This document shows positions 22,231-52,319 of a stretch of DNA of 64,000 nt, in pieces. The DNA is from Epinephelus fuscoguttatus. Taxonomy: Eukaryota > Chordata > Actinopteri > Perciformes > Serranidae. Made by a program: the position numbers and the translations under genes. Below the pieces are notes generated by a model. The model searched no databases. It saw only the letters and a list, made by a program, of their open reading frames with translations, and was not told the DNA's origin. The stretch covers positions 26,921,437-26,985,436 of the forward strand of contig NC_064763.1 in assembly GCF_011397635.1 (NCBI RefSeq). Direction: 5' to 3'. Position 1 is the stretch's first letter, and the number at the start of each line of letters is the position of its first letter.

Positions 22231-23560
22231 CCTGTGGATGTGTGAGTTCCATTAACAGTACTGTCTGTTCGTTTAAATTTGACTGAATAGATAAAGAAAA
22301 AATTTATTTAAAAAATTGCATTAGAAACGGGGGGAATGAATACTGAAAGGCATATATCACATATAAGGAGTCAATACAATGATGTTATCAGTGGCATTAT
22401 GACCACAGACAGCAAAAATAATGGACTTAGCGACTGTGACATCATCCTTTGGTTTGTGGACTCCCATTTCAAGCCTCGAGTTCAACATTACAGAAGTGAG
22501 AGAAGTGTCAGAAGTGACTTTAACTCAAAGTGGCCCACCCTTAATTATGCCTAACTTAAAGCCTCAGTAAGATGTAAATGGGTGAGTTATATAAAATGCA
22601 CCCCCTGTACAGTTGTCGTGAAGGGAAAAATTAGCTATAGAGACCAAAACCGTCAATTCTGCTGTAAAATTGAGCATTTTAACATAGGGGTCAGTGGAAA
22701 CCAATTTGCTTTTGGTTATTTGCCTGGCTTCATTTTTCAGCCCTGCAGGTTGTGGCTCAATTGTAACATATATAGGATCCAGTGATCAGGATGTCTTGGT
22801 CTCTGTTGCTTTGGTTTTGACCAATCTTATTAAAATCTGTCCCCTGTGACTTTTTCATCTTTGTGGAAATGCAGTACTATGTCACATGATTACCCCTGTA
22901 ATGAATAATTAACGGAAGGTTTAATCATTAAAGTTATTTGTAAAGCAAAATTCCCAAACAGTCTTTGTTTCTAGCCTCTTATATGCAAGAAGTTGCTGCT
23001 TTTTTCTGATTAATATAATTATAACTTGAGTATCTTAAGTTTTTGGACTCTTGGTCAGACAGAACAAGTAATCATGTCACATTGTTCTCTGGAAAATTGT
23101 TTGTTGAAGTCACATGTACTTTGTTATTATTCAACAGTGAATGATGACACAAAATCTTTACTTGTGCATCCTCTTTGCTAATATTTGTTTTCTCTTTCAT
23201 TTTTACATATTAGAATTATACTATATAACAGCTTAAAAATATAATACTCCTAATTCGTGAAATACTCAAATCCTATAATCTCTACCATTATATTAAAGTG
23301 GTCAGTTAGGATCTGTGTATGTATTTTTTATCCTTCCATGAAGAATTTCTATATGAACACAATAATTAACATTTTTCTTTGTTTTTTCTTTATTTCTACA
23401 GATACTGCTATAATTAAACCAAAGTGGAGCATCCATTATCCTTACCAGAGGAGGATTAAATTTTTCTTATTGGGTTATTAGTATTCAATTATGGCAGCCT
23501 AGACACCTTCAAAAGGGATGTCCAAGATGGGGGGAGGGGTTTGAGAGTATATATCCCTTG

Positions 23561-23561
<1 letters not shown>

Positions 23562-23600
<39 letters not shown>
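23562..23600. repeat. (GT)n microsatellite
   Basis: About 19 GT units within the first birc2 intron. Confidence 0.95.
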
Positions 23601-23603
<3 letters not shown>

Positions 23604-24242
23604 GGCTTGAGATATTTATTTAATTTCTAATGTTAGTACACATAATCACTTACCACATGTTTAAGTTTAAATGGCTAGTTGATTTATTAGACATGTCTTT
23701 GCTAAATATACAAGGTAATAAAGTGTGTACTGATCCTGGGTGATGTGACCACAGGGTAATATTCTGATTATTGATTTAAGGATGCATTTTAATAAAATTT
23801 TAATAGAATAGTCCATCCTTTTTTCTGCACAGGATGTGTTTTGTTGGCCGTACATCCACTGGGACTCTTACTGAAAGGTTCAGAGGTAGCACTCACTGCT
23901 AGGTACAGGTAAAATCCACCCAGGTGTTAAGTCTGGGCTACATGTAGGAAACAGGTTGTTGGAAGAAAAGAAATGACGTATCCTCAAGCACGTCATGCAG
24001 TTTGTATCCAGTACAGTGGAATGATAGTGGTTACTGGACTGGTAATTAAGTTTCACACTTAGCCAAGCTTCACTTTCTTTTTTCGGTCTCTTTACTGTTT
24101 CTGTTTTTTGATTTGAGTTGATTATCTGTTGCAGTGTGAGTGAGTGTGTTGGTGTGAGAAAGCAAGACCTTGGGTTTTCTCAAACCCCTCTCCCTTTGAC
24201 GGACATCTCTTTTGCCTTATATTTCTAAACTTAAATCCAAAA

Positions 24243-28462
<4,220 letters not shown>

Positions 28463-30538
28463 CCAGCAGTCTCATGTGTCACAGCGATGTGATTAAATGA
28501 ATGTAAGCAATACCATATAAACTTATATTTATTGATTAAAGCAGGAAGGTGGTTCATCTTTTCTTTTGTGCCTCTGTGATATATCTTACCATGTTAATCC
28601 TTTTTCTACATTTATCTTAATAATTACATATCACTGAACAATGGAACTTTATCTGACAGATGTAAGAATACACTAAGTAATACTCTTAATATTAATCAAG
28701 GCTATTAATGGGTATATTTCCACACTATTGCTTAATACCACAACATAGGAAAATGTTTGAAAAATATAATCTGATCAGTGCATTGACCTGTGTTCTGTTA
28801 TTACAATAAACTTAACATATGTAAAACTGAACTTCAGTAAATTGTTCTGATAAACATGATTGTACTATGCTAACACAAGTAGTAACAGCAGCCCTGCAGT
28901 AAATGTCAGTTTGATAAAGGTCTAAATGTCTCCAGACTCAAGTGTGTTGAGCAATGGCAACAGCTACTGTACCTCATGATTACTGGAGCAGCTACATAAG
29001 CTGCTGTGGTCTGATGGTGACCCCAAGGTACTGATGCATGTTTTGTAATACTGTTGTCATCACTATGGTGAGGGAAAAGTTCAAATGAAGCAAGTGTACT
29101 TAACAGCGGTCACGAGTACACCCAGTGCTGACTCCCCACCCCCAAAATAGCCAAGTTACATCAACATCTGTGTGAACAACTGTCTTGATAATTTACTGTA
29201 AAAAAAAAAAAATCTAATCACCCTGTAACCACTTCACCAAGGAACAATAGATAATGTAAGGCATATTCTCATGATCTGTATGAAAAACAGTAATGATACT
29301 ACCCAAATATGAAAGTGAACTGACATTTATTACTGTGTATCCTACATCTCCAGTTTAACTGCAGCTATTGTATTTTAGATTTTTAACCTAACATGGATAT
29401 AATTCTGTTGTAAACACGATACTAACCCAGCATTTTCCTCAAGCTTTCACACCAGTGACAACTGTCAGTTAAGTGGTCTGCACTTGCTGTGATTTATTCA
29501 ATGAATGTAGAAACAGCATTAATAAACTTGGAAGTTGACACCAACATGTGCTCCAAATCTGCCCCTCAAAGCATGTGTTTTCACTAAGTGTAATGTACCA
29601 GTTACATATTACAGGGTTCCCGTGGTCATGGAAAACCTGGAAAAGTCTTCCCAGTCACATTTCCAGGCCTGGAGAAGTCAAGGAATTAGTAAAAATCACT
29701 GAAAGCTTTGGAAAAGTCATGAAGTTTGTTTTATCAATTAGATTGTTTCAGTTTTTATCCATGATAACATTTCACAATGTCACCAGTGAAGATTAGTATA
29801 AGTTTGATGGCATGCTGAACTTCCTACTTTCTCTCTGTAGGTCACCAGACCATCAAAATGTGATGGTCAGTACAAAAGATAGTCACTTGTGACCAACACT
29901 CATGACAGAAAAATATGCTTCCATTTGTCAATAACACATTCAGAAGCCAAACTGACCAAATCCATGCTTAAAGTATTTAAATCCCCTGCCCTCTACAAAC
30001 AAGACTTAAATGCTGGATACTGTTTGATGTAACAATCCAACAGGGAGGCAGTTAAAAAGCTTTATGAAGATGGTTTCTAAAAAATACCCCTCAGTTTTGT
30101 AACACTCCAATACACTGACTGATCAAGACAAGTTAAGTGTCTGAATTAGTCCTGATGTCTGGCAAAAAAAAACAGCACAAGGTGGCACTGTTTGGAGCAA
30201 TCAATGCTTTCAGACACTGCTGACAAACACTCCTCTTAATTAACATTACATTAATAATCAAAGGGTTCTTGAAGAAAGTTGCACACATTAACTGCAAGAT
30301 GTAACTAACAAGCTCCCTGCTCTATTTAGTAATAAAGCTAGCTAAAAGCTAGCTATGAATTCAACACAGCCTCACAGTCTCTCACGTTTATTCTAATTAA
30401 CTCAGGCAGTGGTGTTAAGTGTAAAACCTCATTTGCTGTATGTACTTGTGTGTGAAGACAACTCACAAACACACCGACACGTAATCAGTTGTAGTTTATA
30501 CAAATATTTATTCTTCCACAAGTCTCTTCAGCCACAGT
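28463..30538. other. birc2 3' UTR and intergenic spacer between convergent genes
   Basis: AATAAA at 28805-28810 is a likely birc2 polyadenylation signal, about 345 bases after the stop. The rest holds no exon. Around 29612-29725 there is a repeat fragment beginning CAGGGTTCCCGTGGTCATGG and containing 'CCTGGAAAAGTC' phrases, akin to the outer element at 16.1 kb. birc2 and rpl23a converge on this spacer. Confidence 0.5.
30507..30512 (-). terminator. rpl23a polyadenylation signal
   Basis: AATAAA on the minus strand, 27 bases past the rpl23a stop codon; short 3' UTRs are usual in ribosomal protein genes. Confidence 0.7.
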
Positions 30539-33364
<2,826 letters not shown>

Positions 33365-33367
33365 GTT

Positions 33368-33379
33368 GAGAAAGGAAGG
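33368..33379 (-). promoter_or_regulatory. 5' TOP pyrimidine tract of rpl23a
   Basis: Just upstream of the start codon the minus strand reads CCTTCCTTTCTC, a terminal-oligopyrimidine motif typical of vertebrate ribosomal protein mRNAs. The cap site is probably at or near its 5' end, giving a leader of only about 15-20 bases. The tract implies mTOR/LARP1-linked translational control, by family knowledge. Confidence 0.65.
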
Positions 33380-34848
33380 CTGTACGGGGTTTCCTGCAGT
33401 ATAATGCATGGGCGAGATCTCGCTGCATATGTATCGCGATAGCTAAGGAAATGGAACTGAATCCAGACGATCAGTGATTTTTACCATGTGTATTGTAAAA
33501 ATGATAATAATAATAATAATTATAAACATCATAATCATAAGTTAATTTTACATTAATGCCATAAAAGTAAAAAGATTTCCCCTTTCGTGTCAACTTTTAC
33601 ATCTTTTAAAGCTCAGCAACAGTCAGAGCCTATAACTCCCAATGCGCACAAACTCACCAAACAGATAATTCTTAACCGAAATAAGTGTCTTTCATCTTAC
33701 CCCAGAAGATTATAGATTAACATATAAACTATTTGTTAACCCCACTGTTAATCAGTCAACGTTGGAGTGATAATCTTTTGTCTTCCCAAAAGCTATTTGA
33801 ATATTACTCATCACTCACTCACTCACTCACTCACTCAGGTCACTTTACCTTTCTTTAAACTAAACAGTTTGCACCTCTGTACGTTTATTTATAGTCTTGC
33901 TAAGCATATACATTTTACCACAGCACATTCCTGTTATATTCTACGTAGGCCTACTCATGCTGATTTATTTCACCTACATCATGTTTTATTATATTTTACC
34001 TTTTATTATAACTTACAATATCCTTATATTCATGCATCTTTTTCTTCTACTTGTGTGATTTTACCTTTTTTTAACATACATACTTAAATTGCATTGTTGG
34101 AGGGAGCCTGTGACTCTAGTATTTCAATGGCAACGTCTGCTCTCGTAATTGTTCATTTGACAATGAAGAACCTTGAACCTTGAATATAGCACCATATTTG
34201 GTTATGTTAAAACAAGAAGGCTGTGAAAGCGTATGATTGTTTTATTTGTTGAATATGGCACTGTATATTCCCACAATGTGTTGCTTTGTTTTTATTTGCT
34301 TGTTTCATTAAAAATTGCCGCTCTGAAGCAACTCTTGCAGATTGGCACTTTTTATTGCTAATATAATTTATTTTTGAAGGTATTTTCTTAATTATACTGT
34401 AGGTATAAAAAGTATCGCTAAGATGCAAAATCATCCAATTTTCTTTCCATTAAGCCATCACATGAAGTACAATTTATCTGTTCAATAGTCTGAATATTTT
34501 TCTGATCAGGTCCAGTGAGCTGTGTCAAGGGTAAAATTCTGATGTCAAGTAATGAATGTATATTATATTGTTTTCACATCTCTCTCACAATTGCCTTTAA
34601 TTGCAGTTTCATTTATGTTACAAATAGTTTAAAACTTTCAGAATGTTAAATATTAAATCAATGTCAGAAGTTACAAGTGAGCAATTGTAACTGATTAAGA
34701 AACACAATAACACAAAAATGTGTAAACCTGTTTATTTTATACTCCGATATTACAAAGCACAAATGTGAAAATTGGCAGTAGATCAGTCAAATAAAATACA
34801 AAAAAAAAAAAATCCACATCCATCTCCGAATCAGTCTGCTTGTTCCAC
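33380..34848. other. Spacer between rpl23a and ddx52
   Basis: It contains the rpl23a promoter, a (TCAC)n run at about 33810-33838 and, at 34090-34195, a LINE-type 3' tail (TGTTGGAGGGAGCCTG then GACAATGAAGAACCTTGAAC). A minus-strand AATAAA at 34731-34736 is the probable ddx52 polyadenylation signal, 113 bases past its stop. No gene is seen. Confidence 0.55.
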
Positions 34849-37800
34849 TCATCTTTGTTTGTCTTGTGGCTTATTTTTCTTCCCCTTTTTTCTGGTGGAC
34901 AAAGTTAACGAACAAAGAAAAGAGCATTTTGTCATGTCATATTTCTGAAGCACACGATCAGATTAAATGTCAGTTATGGCATTAAACAGATCGTTAGACA
35001 ATGATGTATATTAGCAATAATACTAATAATACTTACTTTTTTAATTTGGCTCCAGAAGAATCTGACCCCATCTTCTGAGATGTCTTCTTGTGCTTTTCTC
35101 CTCCCCCTTCTGTCTGTTTTTTATTTTTGTTCTTCAGCCCCTGTCCTTTGGGCTTCTTTTCCTTTTTATGCTGCTGCACTGCTGTTTGAGTTCCACCTTC
35201 TCCTTTCTGCTTCTTTTCTTTCTGTCCTTTATTTGGTGCGTTGCCTTTCTTCTTCATTAAGAAGCGAGGAGTCGTGCAAATGGTACTTCTCTTGGGAGGT
35301 TTCTTCTCAAGTCTCCGCTTCACTTTGCTACAAACAGACAAATACAGATGAACTCTTACTGTCATATTACAAAAATGAGACTGATCAGTTAAAGCAAGAA
35401 ATAAAAGCAAAAATGTGTTTTAATATATTCATTATTGTGGAATCTATCTCCTTTACCTGTGTATCTTCTTGAAGCCAATCATGTAGTCGGGTACAGGGCA
35501 GCCAGCTTGTTTTATGACATTGGCGATGCTGTTGGAAACAGATGCAGAGAGAAAGAGATTCAGAGAAATATGTAGATTGTAGAAAATTTTGGAAGCTTGC
35601 AATACTAAGTGTTCTGCCTCCATTCGTGTTCTTTGCTTTCAGCTACTTGGCCGACACCGTGAGGGAGGTAACACTACCTACCGTTAGTTTATAAGCCCCT
35701 GAAAGCTTATGGTCATAGACATTTACCTCATAGCAGTGACGTCATGTTTGGCCTCGTGCTAGTTACCATCAAACATAACATCTGATGACCTGTCTGCCTC
35801 ACCTGAAATTTGCTGTGTTATCAAACTTTGATTTAAACTAATTTTCCAGAGTCAAACACAAAAACAAGCTGTACATGTTTCACAGCAAAGGACGTCAGTT
35901 TGCACTTTTTGCATCCATGTACCTGCGCAGCAGGGGCTTATCATTTTCTGTGAAGAAGGTGATGGCCTTCCCCTGATGTCCAGCTCTACCTGTCCGACCT
36001 GAGGAGCAGCAAAAAGAATGATATATGAGGAAACCAATGAGCAGACAGGAAGAGATAGGGGAGAAATACATCAATCGATACATATAATTGACATTTTTGT
36101 TGTTATGAAAGATATAACTATGCAGGATTTTCCTAAAAAAACATGTATAGACTTGTACAGAGCTAATCCTTCTCAATCATCACTTATGACCCACTAGAGG
36201 TGTGTGGTGATGTATTTTCCAGCAGAGACTCTGTCCTCTGCCTGTATTTATTCATGTATTTTCTGTGCTCAGGATGTTTATGAGTGTGTACCATCATAGC
36301 ACTCAGTGCCAGACAGTAAGCAGCAGACATCCAAGAGACCCAGCGAAGAAAAAAACGCAAATATAGCGAGGCGAAATGCCAAATGAGAGTGAATCTAGGG
36401 TTGCCTGCTGAGCATGTTTACAAACAGTAACTGACAATCCTCCATAGTGTACCTTAAATCGATTAATCATCCCTGATACAGGATGATCTTATCGTGAAAC
36501 GACTGATTATAAATACAAACTAACCAATCCGGTGGATGTACTCCACAGCGCTGGTGGGGAAGTCGTAGTTCAGCACGAGGTTGACTCCTTTGAAGTCGAT
36601 TCCTCTGGCGAGCAGAGCCGTGCAGATCAACACCCAAATCTTACCGGAGCGAAAACTGTTCACCACGTTGTCCCTCTGAAACAGAGAAGCCACGGAGCAT
36701 GAGTACAAGTTTGCACTTCAGTGACAAATACAGGACTTTTGATACAGTGCATTAAGTGTCTGAACGTACCTGCTGCTGTGTGCGGTCGGCATGGATCACA
36801 TCCACATTGATGCCTTCATATACCAACTCATGGAAAAGCTCCCGTGCTCGGTCTATAGACTGCACAAACACCAGCATGGGAGGAAGGAAACCCTGAAAAT
36901 AGCAAAGAGGAAATCCTCTCATTTAATCATCTTAGGTGGTAAAGAACAAGTTTGTATTAATTAATTCATGAAACATGAATTCATCACAAGCTTAAACAGT
37001 CACCTTTCTGGAGTGTCCTTACTTTTTTGATGATGTCCCTCATGGCCACCAGTTTGCCGTTCTCCGTCCCAACAAACAGCAGCTCCTGTTCCACCGTCTC
37101 AACTGCCGTGTTTCTGAGATGATAAATTCATTTTTCTAAAGTGAGAATCAGATTTTACAACTCAATCAAAGTAAGGAGTTCTACATGTAGATCATTACCT
37201 GTGTCCAATGTTGACAGACACCAGGTTATCGAGGTTCAGACGGCACCACTGCTCTACATCTGGCGTGCAGGTGGCGCTGAAGAAAGCCCTGCGCACTTTT
37301 GAACCGGAGCAGGCCAGAAAAATTGTGGCGAGCTGCTCCCTGAAGCCCGTCTTGCCGGCCTCGAACAGCTTATCGGACTCGTCAACAACCAGCCACTCCA
37401 CGCTGAACACCAACAAAACACAACAATCAATCTCCCATTTTATTCAAGATTTTTTTTTTGACAGTTGACAGTGGAGACAGAGACAGGAAATGAGACGGGA
37501 GTGACGGGTAAGACACACAACAAAAGGTCCCCCATTAGAATCAATGTTGTGGTTGTATGGTTAGTTAACTTTGTGGTGGTAACAGCAGCAAAAACCCCAG
37601 CTGAGACACATATTACGACTGTATGTTTGAATGTCCAAAGAGTGCTATTAAAACAAGAATAATACCAGTATTTTCCACGTCTCTAAAGGGTTTAATTTGG
37701 GACATACAAACAGAATACGCTGTTTACATGACCCAAATCAACCAAATCAAAAGTATTGTCATATTCGGAATAACAGTGGAATATTAGTGTGCATGTAAAC

Positions 37801-40800
37801 ATAGTGTATACATAACTTTTGCTAGTTTGCAATAAACCTTCATGGGGCACCTTTAAGAAAAATTTCAGAGAGCAACAAATTCAGAGTTACCTGCTGAGGT
37901 CGAGACCTGGAGGATCCTGCTTGAGAAGGAAGATGAGTCTGTTTGGAGTACTGACGAGTATATCTGTACAGGAGCGCAGCAGGTAAACAGTGAGGTGAGG
38001 TAAAGCCAGTTCATATCTCATATTTTGTCTCTTCTGTGAAAACATTTTTCTTACCATATTTTTTGTTTGACTGTGGTCCATATTTCTTGGCTGCCAGAGA
38101 GGCTTTGTCTATGATGTGAACTCTAAATCCCACTCCCTCTGACAGGCGGAGCAGCTCTCTGTAGGTCTAAACACAGAACAACAAAAGTGATACATGCAAA
38201 TGTGTGTGATCATTTCACAAAACAACTTTAGCAACAGCTGAAACTCTAAATGTATTCAATAAAACCTGGACACTCATGTTTTCAGGTCACCTTCTTGTCA
38301 CAATAAAAACAGCCATTGAGTGTGTTTGTGTACCTGGTTGGCCAGTTCTCTGGTCGGAGAGATGACCACAGCTCTGAAGCCCAGGTTGGCCGGTTGCTGC
38401 AGGTGGGCGAGCAGCGGAAGACAAAAAGCCAAAGTCTTTCCTGATCCCGTGGGAGCGCAGGCCAGCAGCTCCCGACTCTGAGCAAGAAACCAGACACACA
38501 GAAATCATCACATAACGTCTCTACGTTATTTACCAACCACTGAATGTGTGTGTCTGCACTCACATGCATCATGAGCGGTATCGCCTGCATCTGTATGGGT
38601 GTAGGGGAGTTCAGCCCTGCATCTTTGAGGTTCTGAAGGACACGCGGGTTTAGACGATATTCGGACTGTAGCTCTTCAAACGTGCACACAGGGTCAGGCA
38701 CGTCGCAGCCGTGTACGTTTATACGGTGTTGAGAGCGAATACGATTCACCTAAAATAAAATACAGAGAAAAGGACGTTACAGAACTCAAAGTCAGATTAG
38801 TATTTGTCAGAATCATATAGAATCTTTTCATCGAGTTGTCTCTGTATGAGGACCTTTTCCTGGTGAAGATGCTTCAGCCTCTTCAGCGAGGATTTCTCCT
38901 TCCCGTCACCTGACAGGTTTTGGATCTTTCTGTCCAGCGAGGAGGTCCAGGTGATGCCATTTCCCTCCGTGTCTTTCAACGTTCCGCCATCAGCTTCAAT
39001 CAGACAGAAGACAGTAAACAGCAGTGAATCTCTGACATTAAGAGCTACATCCTGTTTGTTTAAAATGGCGCCACAAACCACTGTTGTGATGTGGAATTTA
39101 CATTTTAAACACATTCCAAAGAGCCATGTGGGACTGGATGAAGTGGATAATATCACAGTATATGTCACTTTGTATTAGTGTGATAATATATTTGGATCTA
39201 GTGTGTTATTTGAGAAACTGTTTATGGACAAAATAGAAAGAGAGGAACAAATCTATTATTGTTATAAAGCAGTCCTGCTCATTGATTTGCATGCACGGAG
39301 ATGTCACAGCTACGTCTGTATATACAGCATGTAATGTCTCTTACAGACAAATTTATATCATTGTCATCATCGTATAACCCATATCCAGAAATACAATATC
39401 ACTTTCATACAGCCAGACAAGTGACTTTTTTCCACATATAACAGATACAAATTGACTGGGGTCTTTTTTAACAATGTTCAGCAGCAAAGAGAAACTGGAG
39501 GAAACCAGGTGAGCCCTCTTTCAGGAAAGGTTCGCAGAATTGGCAAAAGTTGTATCACACAAACAAATCTCCTTCAGCTGTAAGGACAGGACTGAGAAAT
39601 ATGTGGCGAAATGCAGAGACTACTGAGAGTACATCGCTAATGTGGACAGATCTTTAAGTAAATCGCTCACCATGTGCGTAATACAGGCATATACACTCCT
39701 TATGTGTCTGAAAATTAATTAGCTGTTTGGAAATTAGATTATATTATGGTGCATATCAATGTAGGTATATAGATTTAATTTGTATGTGCGTGGACCTTTT
39801 ATTTTAGATTAATCCATCTATTTTTTATTTTCATATTGTTTATAAGAGTCGTTTTGTTTTTTTTCTAGCTTTTGCCTTTATTTGACAGGACAGATTATTG
39901 GTGTAAAAGAGGGGAGAGAGAAAGGGGGAATGACATGCAGCAAAGGACCGTGGGTTGCAATCAAACCTGCAGCCGCTGCGGCAAGGACACTGCCTTTATA
40001 CATGGGACACCGCACCCACTGAGCTGCTGGGTGTCCCGAGTTGTTTGATTTGTTGACAAACAGTGACACTGTTTACATAAGAAAACAGTTCAATACAATA
40101 TTAATAACATAAAGTTGGCTGCTTAACTTTTGTTTTCATCTCTCCATCACCAAATGTTTGATTTAAAATGGCCCATCACACTAGGGCTGCAACTAATTAT
40201 CATTTTTATTATTGATTGATCTATCAATTATTTTTAGATTTATCCTGAATGAGTAAGTATAAAATCTGTTTTTCTTGTAAGTAAAGAAATACCAATCAAA
40301 AGCTCTCTGAGCCTAAGGCAGTGTCTTAAATACAAGTTTAATAAATTTAAGTGTAATAAAAATATAATAATAAAACCTGACAATAATCAGATCACAATGG
40401 TGATCAGACTAAATGGTAACAATGGTAACAGACTAAATCAGCAAATGCTGATTGAGTAATGATTAATACAAACAGGTCATACATATAAAAAATATCTCTA
40501 AACTTTAGATAATCCTAACAATATCTATGGTCAGCTGCTGATCAGTTTGTAATGTCTGATGTGTTCAGCAGCACACAGCCGCATCCTTTACCTTCCACCT
40601 GGTTGCTTTTCATCTTCTTCTTTTTTCTCTTCACGTCCCTCTCTTCATCCCTCTGCTTCCTTTTGCCTCCTGCACCTGAATCTCCACTGTCACTTCCCAC
40701 CTCATAATCCTCTCCTTCATCATCCTCCTCGTCCTCCTGCGAACTGCTCTGGGATCCATTATTTGCTCCTGTGCCAAAATAATCGATCGCAGAGAGAGCA

Positions 40801-41164
40801 TCTGTGGACGCTTCCCCACCGTGAGACCTGGCAACCTGTGAAATACAACACGAGTACAGTCACTGTCAGAGAATATTACACTTGAACCTGATCACTTATC
40901 AAATTAAAAACGAAATTAAAGCATTCAATCTCACTAAAATGTCAAAACATGTCCGAAAAACAAACACTACGGCACACTTCAACTCGTTGCTAGCCAAACT
41001 ATATGAAACCGGGGCTCGTGAGGTTATCAGTCTCTCTTTTAAGGCAGTGTATCACCAGCTACACCTGTTCACTTTACCTTAAACCGAGCAGCGTCTTGAC
41101 CAAACCTCTTCAGGTCAAATTTAGCTCCAGCTCCGAGTTTCCGAAACAACTCGAAGGCGTCCAT
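34849..41164 (-). CDS. ddx52: DEAD-box RNA helicase DDX52 (ROK1 family), 678 aa
   Basis: Nucleolar ATP-dependent helicase of the Rok1 family, which acts in 18S rRNA processing. Exons in transcript order: 41078-41164, 40592-40835, 38854-38993, 38564-38749, 38334-38477, 38055-38166, 37891-37963, 37199-37402, 37023-37113, 36770-36892, 36525-36675, 35923-35998, 35457-35528, 35037-35327, 34849-34891; 679 codons with matching phases. The N-terminus [17 protein letters not shown] matches human. Visible helicase motifs: Q motif (PTPIQ, Q210), motif I APTGSGKT 227-234, PTREL 260-264, DESD 336-339 (human DDX52 also has DESD, not DEAD), SAT 371-373, ARGID, and HRIGRTGR 516-523. Human is 599 aa; the excess lies in the acidic exon 2 and a lysine-rich, nuclear-type tail in exon 14. 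The donor of exon 3 (GTCCTC) is weak, yet the join keeps the human spacing. The last exon is short and less certain. Confidence 0.94.
39858..40038 (-). mobile_element. tRNA-derived SINE, family A copy 3
   Basis: It has the same landmarks as the copies at 3.2 and 49.0 kb: TTTGCCTTTATTTGACAGGA, a GGGGGAATGACATGCAGCAA phrase and GTGTCCC at the right end. The flanks are only loosely similar (GAGTCGTTTTG / GAGTTGTTTG), so the target duplication is decayed. It lies in ddx52 intron 2. Confidence 0.75.
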
Positions 41165-42080
41165 TCCTGCAGCAGCGTGGTCTGTCAGCACCCAGGCATC
41201 ACTAATCAACCACCGGATCATCCACCGGCAGCTCCTCCCCTCCGGTCTGCACTCTGGTGCCCCCTGCTGGCTGCGTCATCATGTTGTAATATCAATCAAT
41301 GACAAACATTTTTGCCAAATAAAACACTAAAGCTTGATGATTTAAGTGTGAATATAACTGAAAATATTTATTATTATTACATATTATACACTGAACAAAA
41401 CATAACACTTTTGTACTGCATTTAAATTATGTTCAGTATGGATAACATCTTCCTAGCTGTTCTATGTGTCCAGTCAGCATCATTGCTGTGTTCACACAGA
41501 CAATGCAGTGGACTTCACAATCTGATTTATTGCTGTGAAATAGTAGTTTTCATATATCGATAAATATCTCATTAACGCAGATGTATGTAAATTACAACAC
41601 CAAGGAAAGAATAATCAAATTGATGTTCAATGCAGTCAAACATGTTCAGACAAAACTCTCTTTACATCAAAACAATTTAAAAAATTGTCCTAATTAACTT
41701 GGGCAACAAAATTTTGTTAAACAACAACAAAATATTTTCATCACTTAAATTATTTTGTTCTCAAAACATGATTACATGGCATGTCTTTGTACGTCAGATG
41801 TTAATCCATAAAAGAGTGCGAGTGCAAATAGATGAATAAAAAGGAAATAAAAGCCACTGTGACCTTCAAAATGTCTTGAAATGTACATAAGAAAAAAAAG
41901 TGGCCTTTTTTTTAAGACAGTCTTGTGGTTCCTTGTGATGTCCTACAATCACATTATGACAAAGCTGGTTACAGCTGCTTGGATATTTCTCCTCCAAGTG
42001 CCCAACCTGAGAGTGCCATCTTCTTGATCTCAGCTAGTTTTCTAACTGAAACCCAGCGCTACAGCTGGTTATGGGAGTCT
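41165..42080 (-). other. heatr6 3' UTR and ddx52 promoter spacer
   Basis: No exon is present. Minus-strand AATAAA signals occur near 41524 and 41364, so the heatr6 transcript could run close to the ddx52 start at 41164. The two genes lie head-to-tail only about 0.9 kb apart. Confidence 0.5.

Positions 42081-52319
<10,239 letters not shown>

Larger units (their letters stand above)
20882..24242 (+). other. birc2 first intron and leader
   Basis: No coding exon is seen. The stretch includes a hairpin-bearing repeat near 21.5-22.2 kb, a (GT)n microsatellite at 23.56-23.60 kb and the presumed acceptor at 24134. The remaining sequence is AT-rich without recognisable content. Confidence 0.5.

Noticed and set aside
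35080-35472. 130-codon plus-strand frame opposite ddx52 exon 14
   Set aside because: Antisense of the lysine-rich tail (AAG/AAA read as CTT/TTT), hence the phenylalanine- and leucine-rich peptide.
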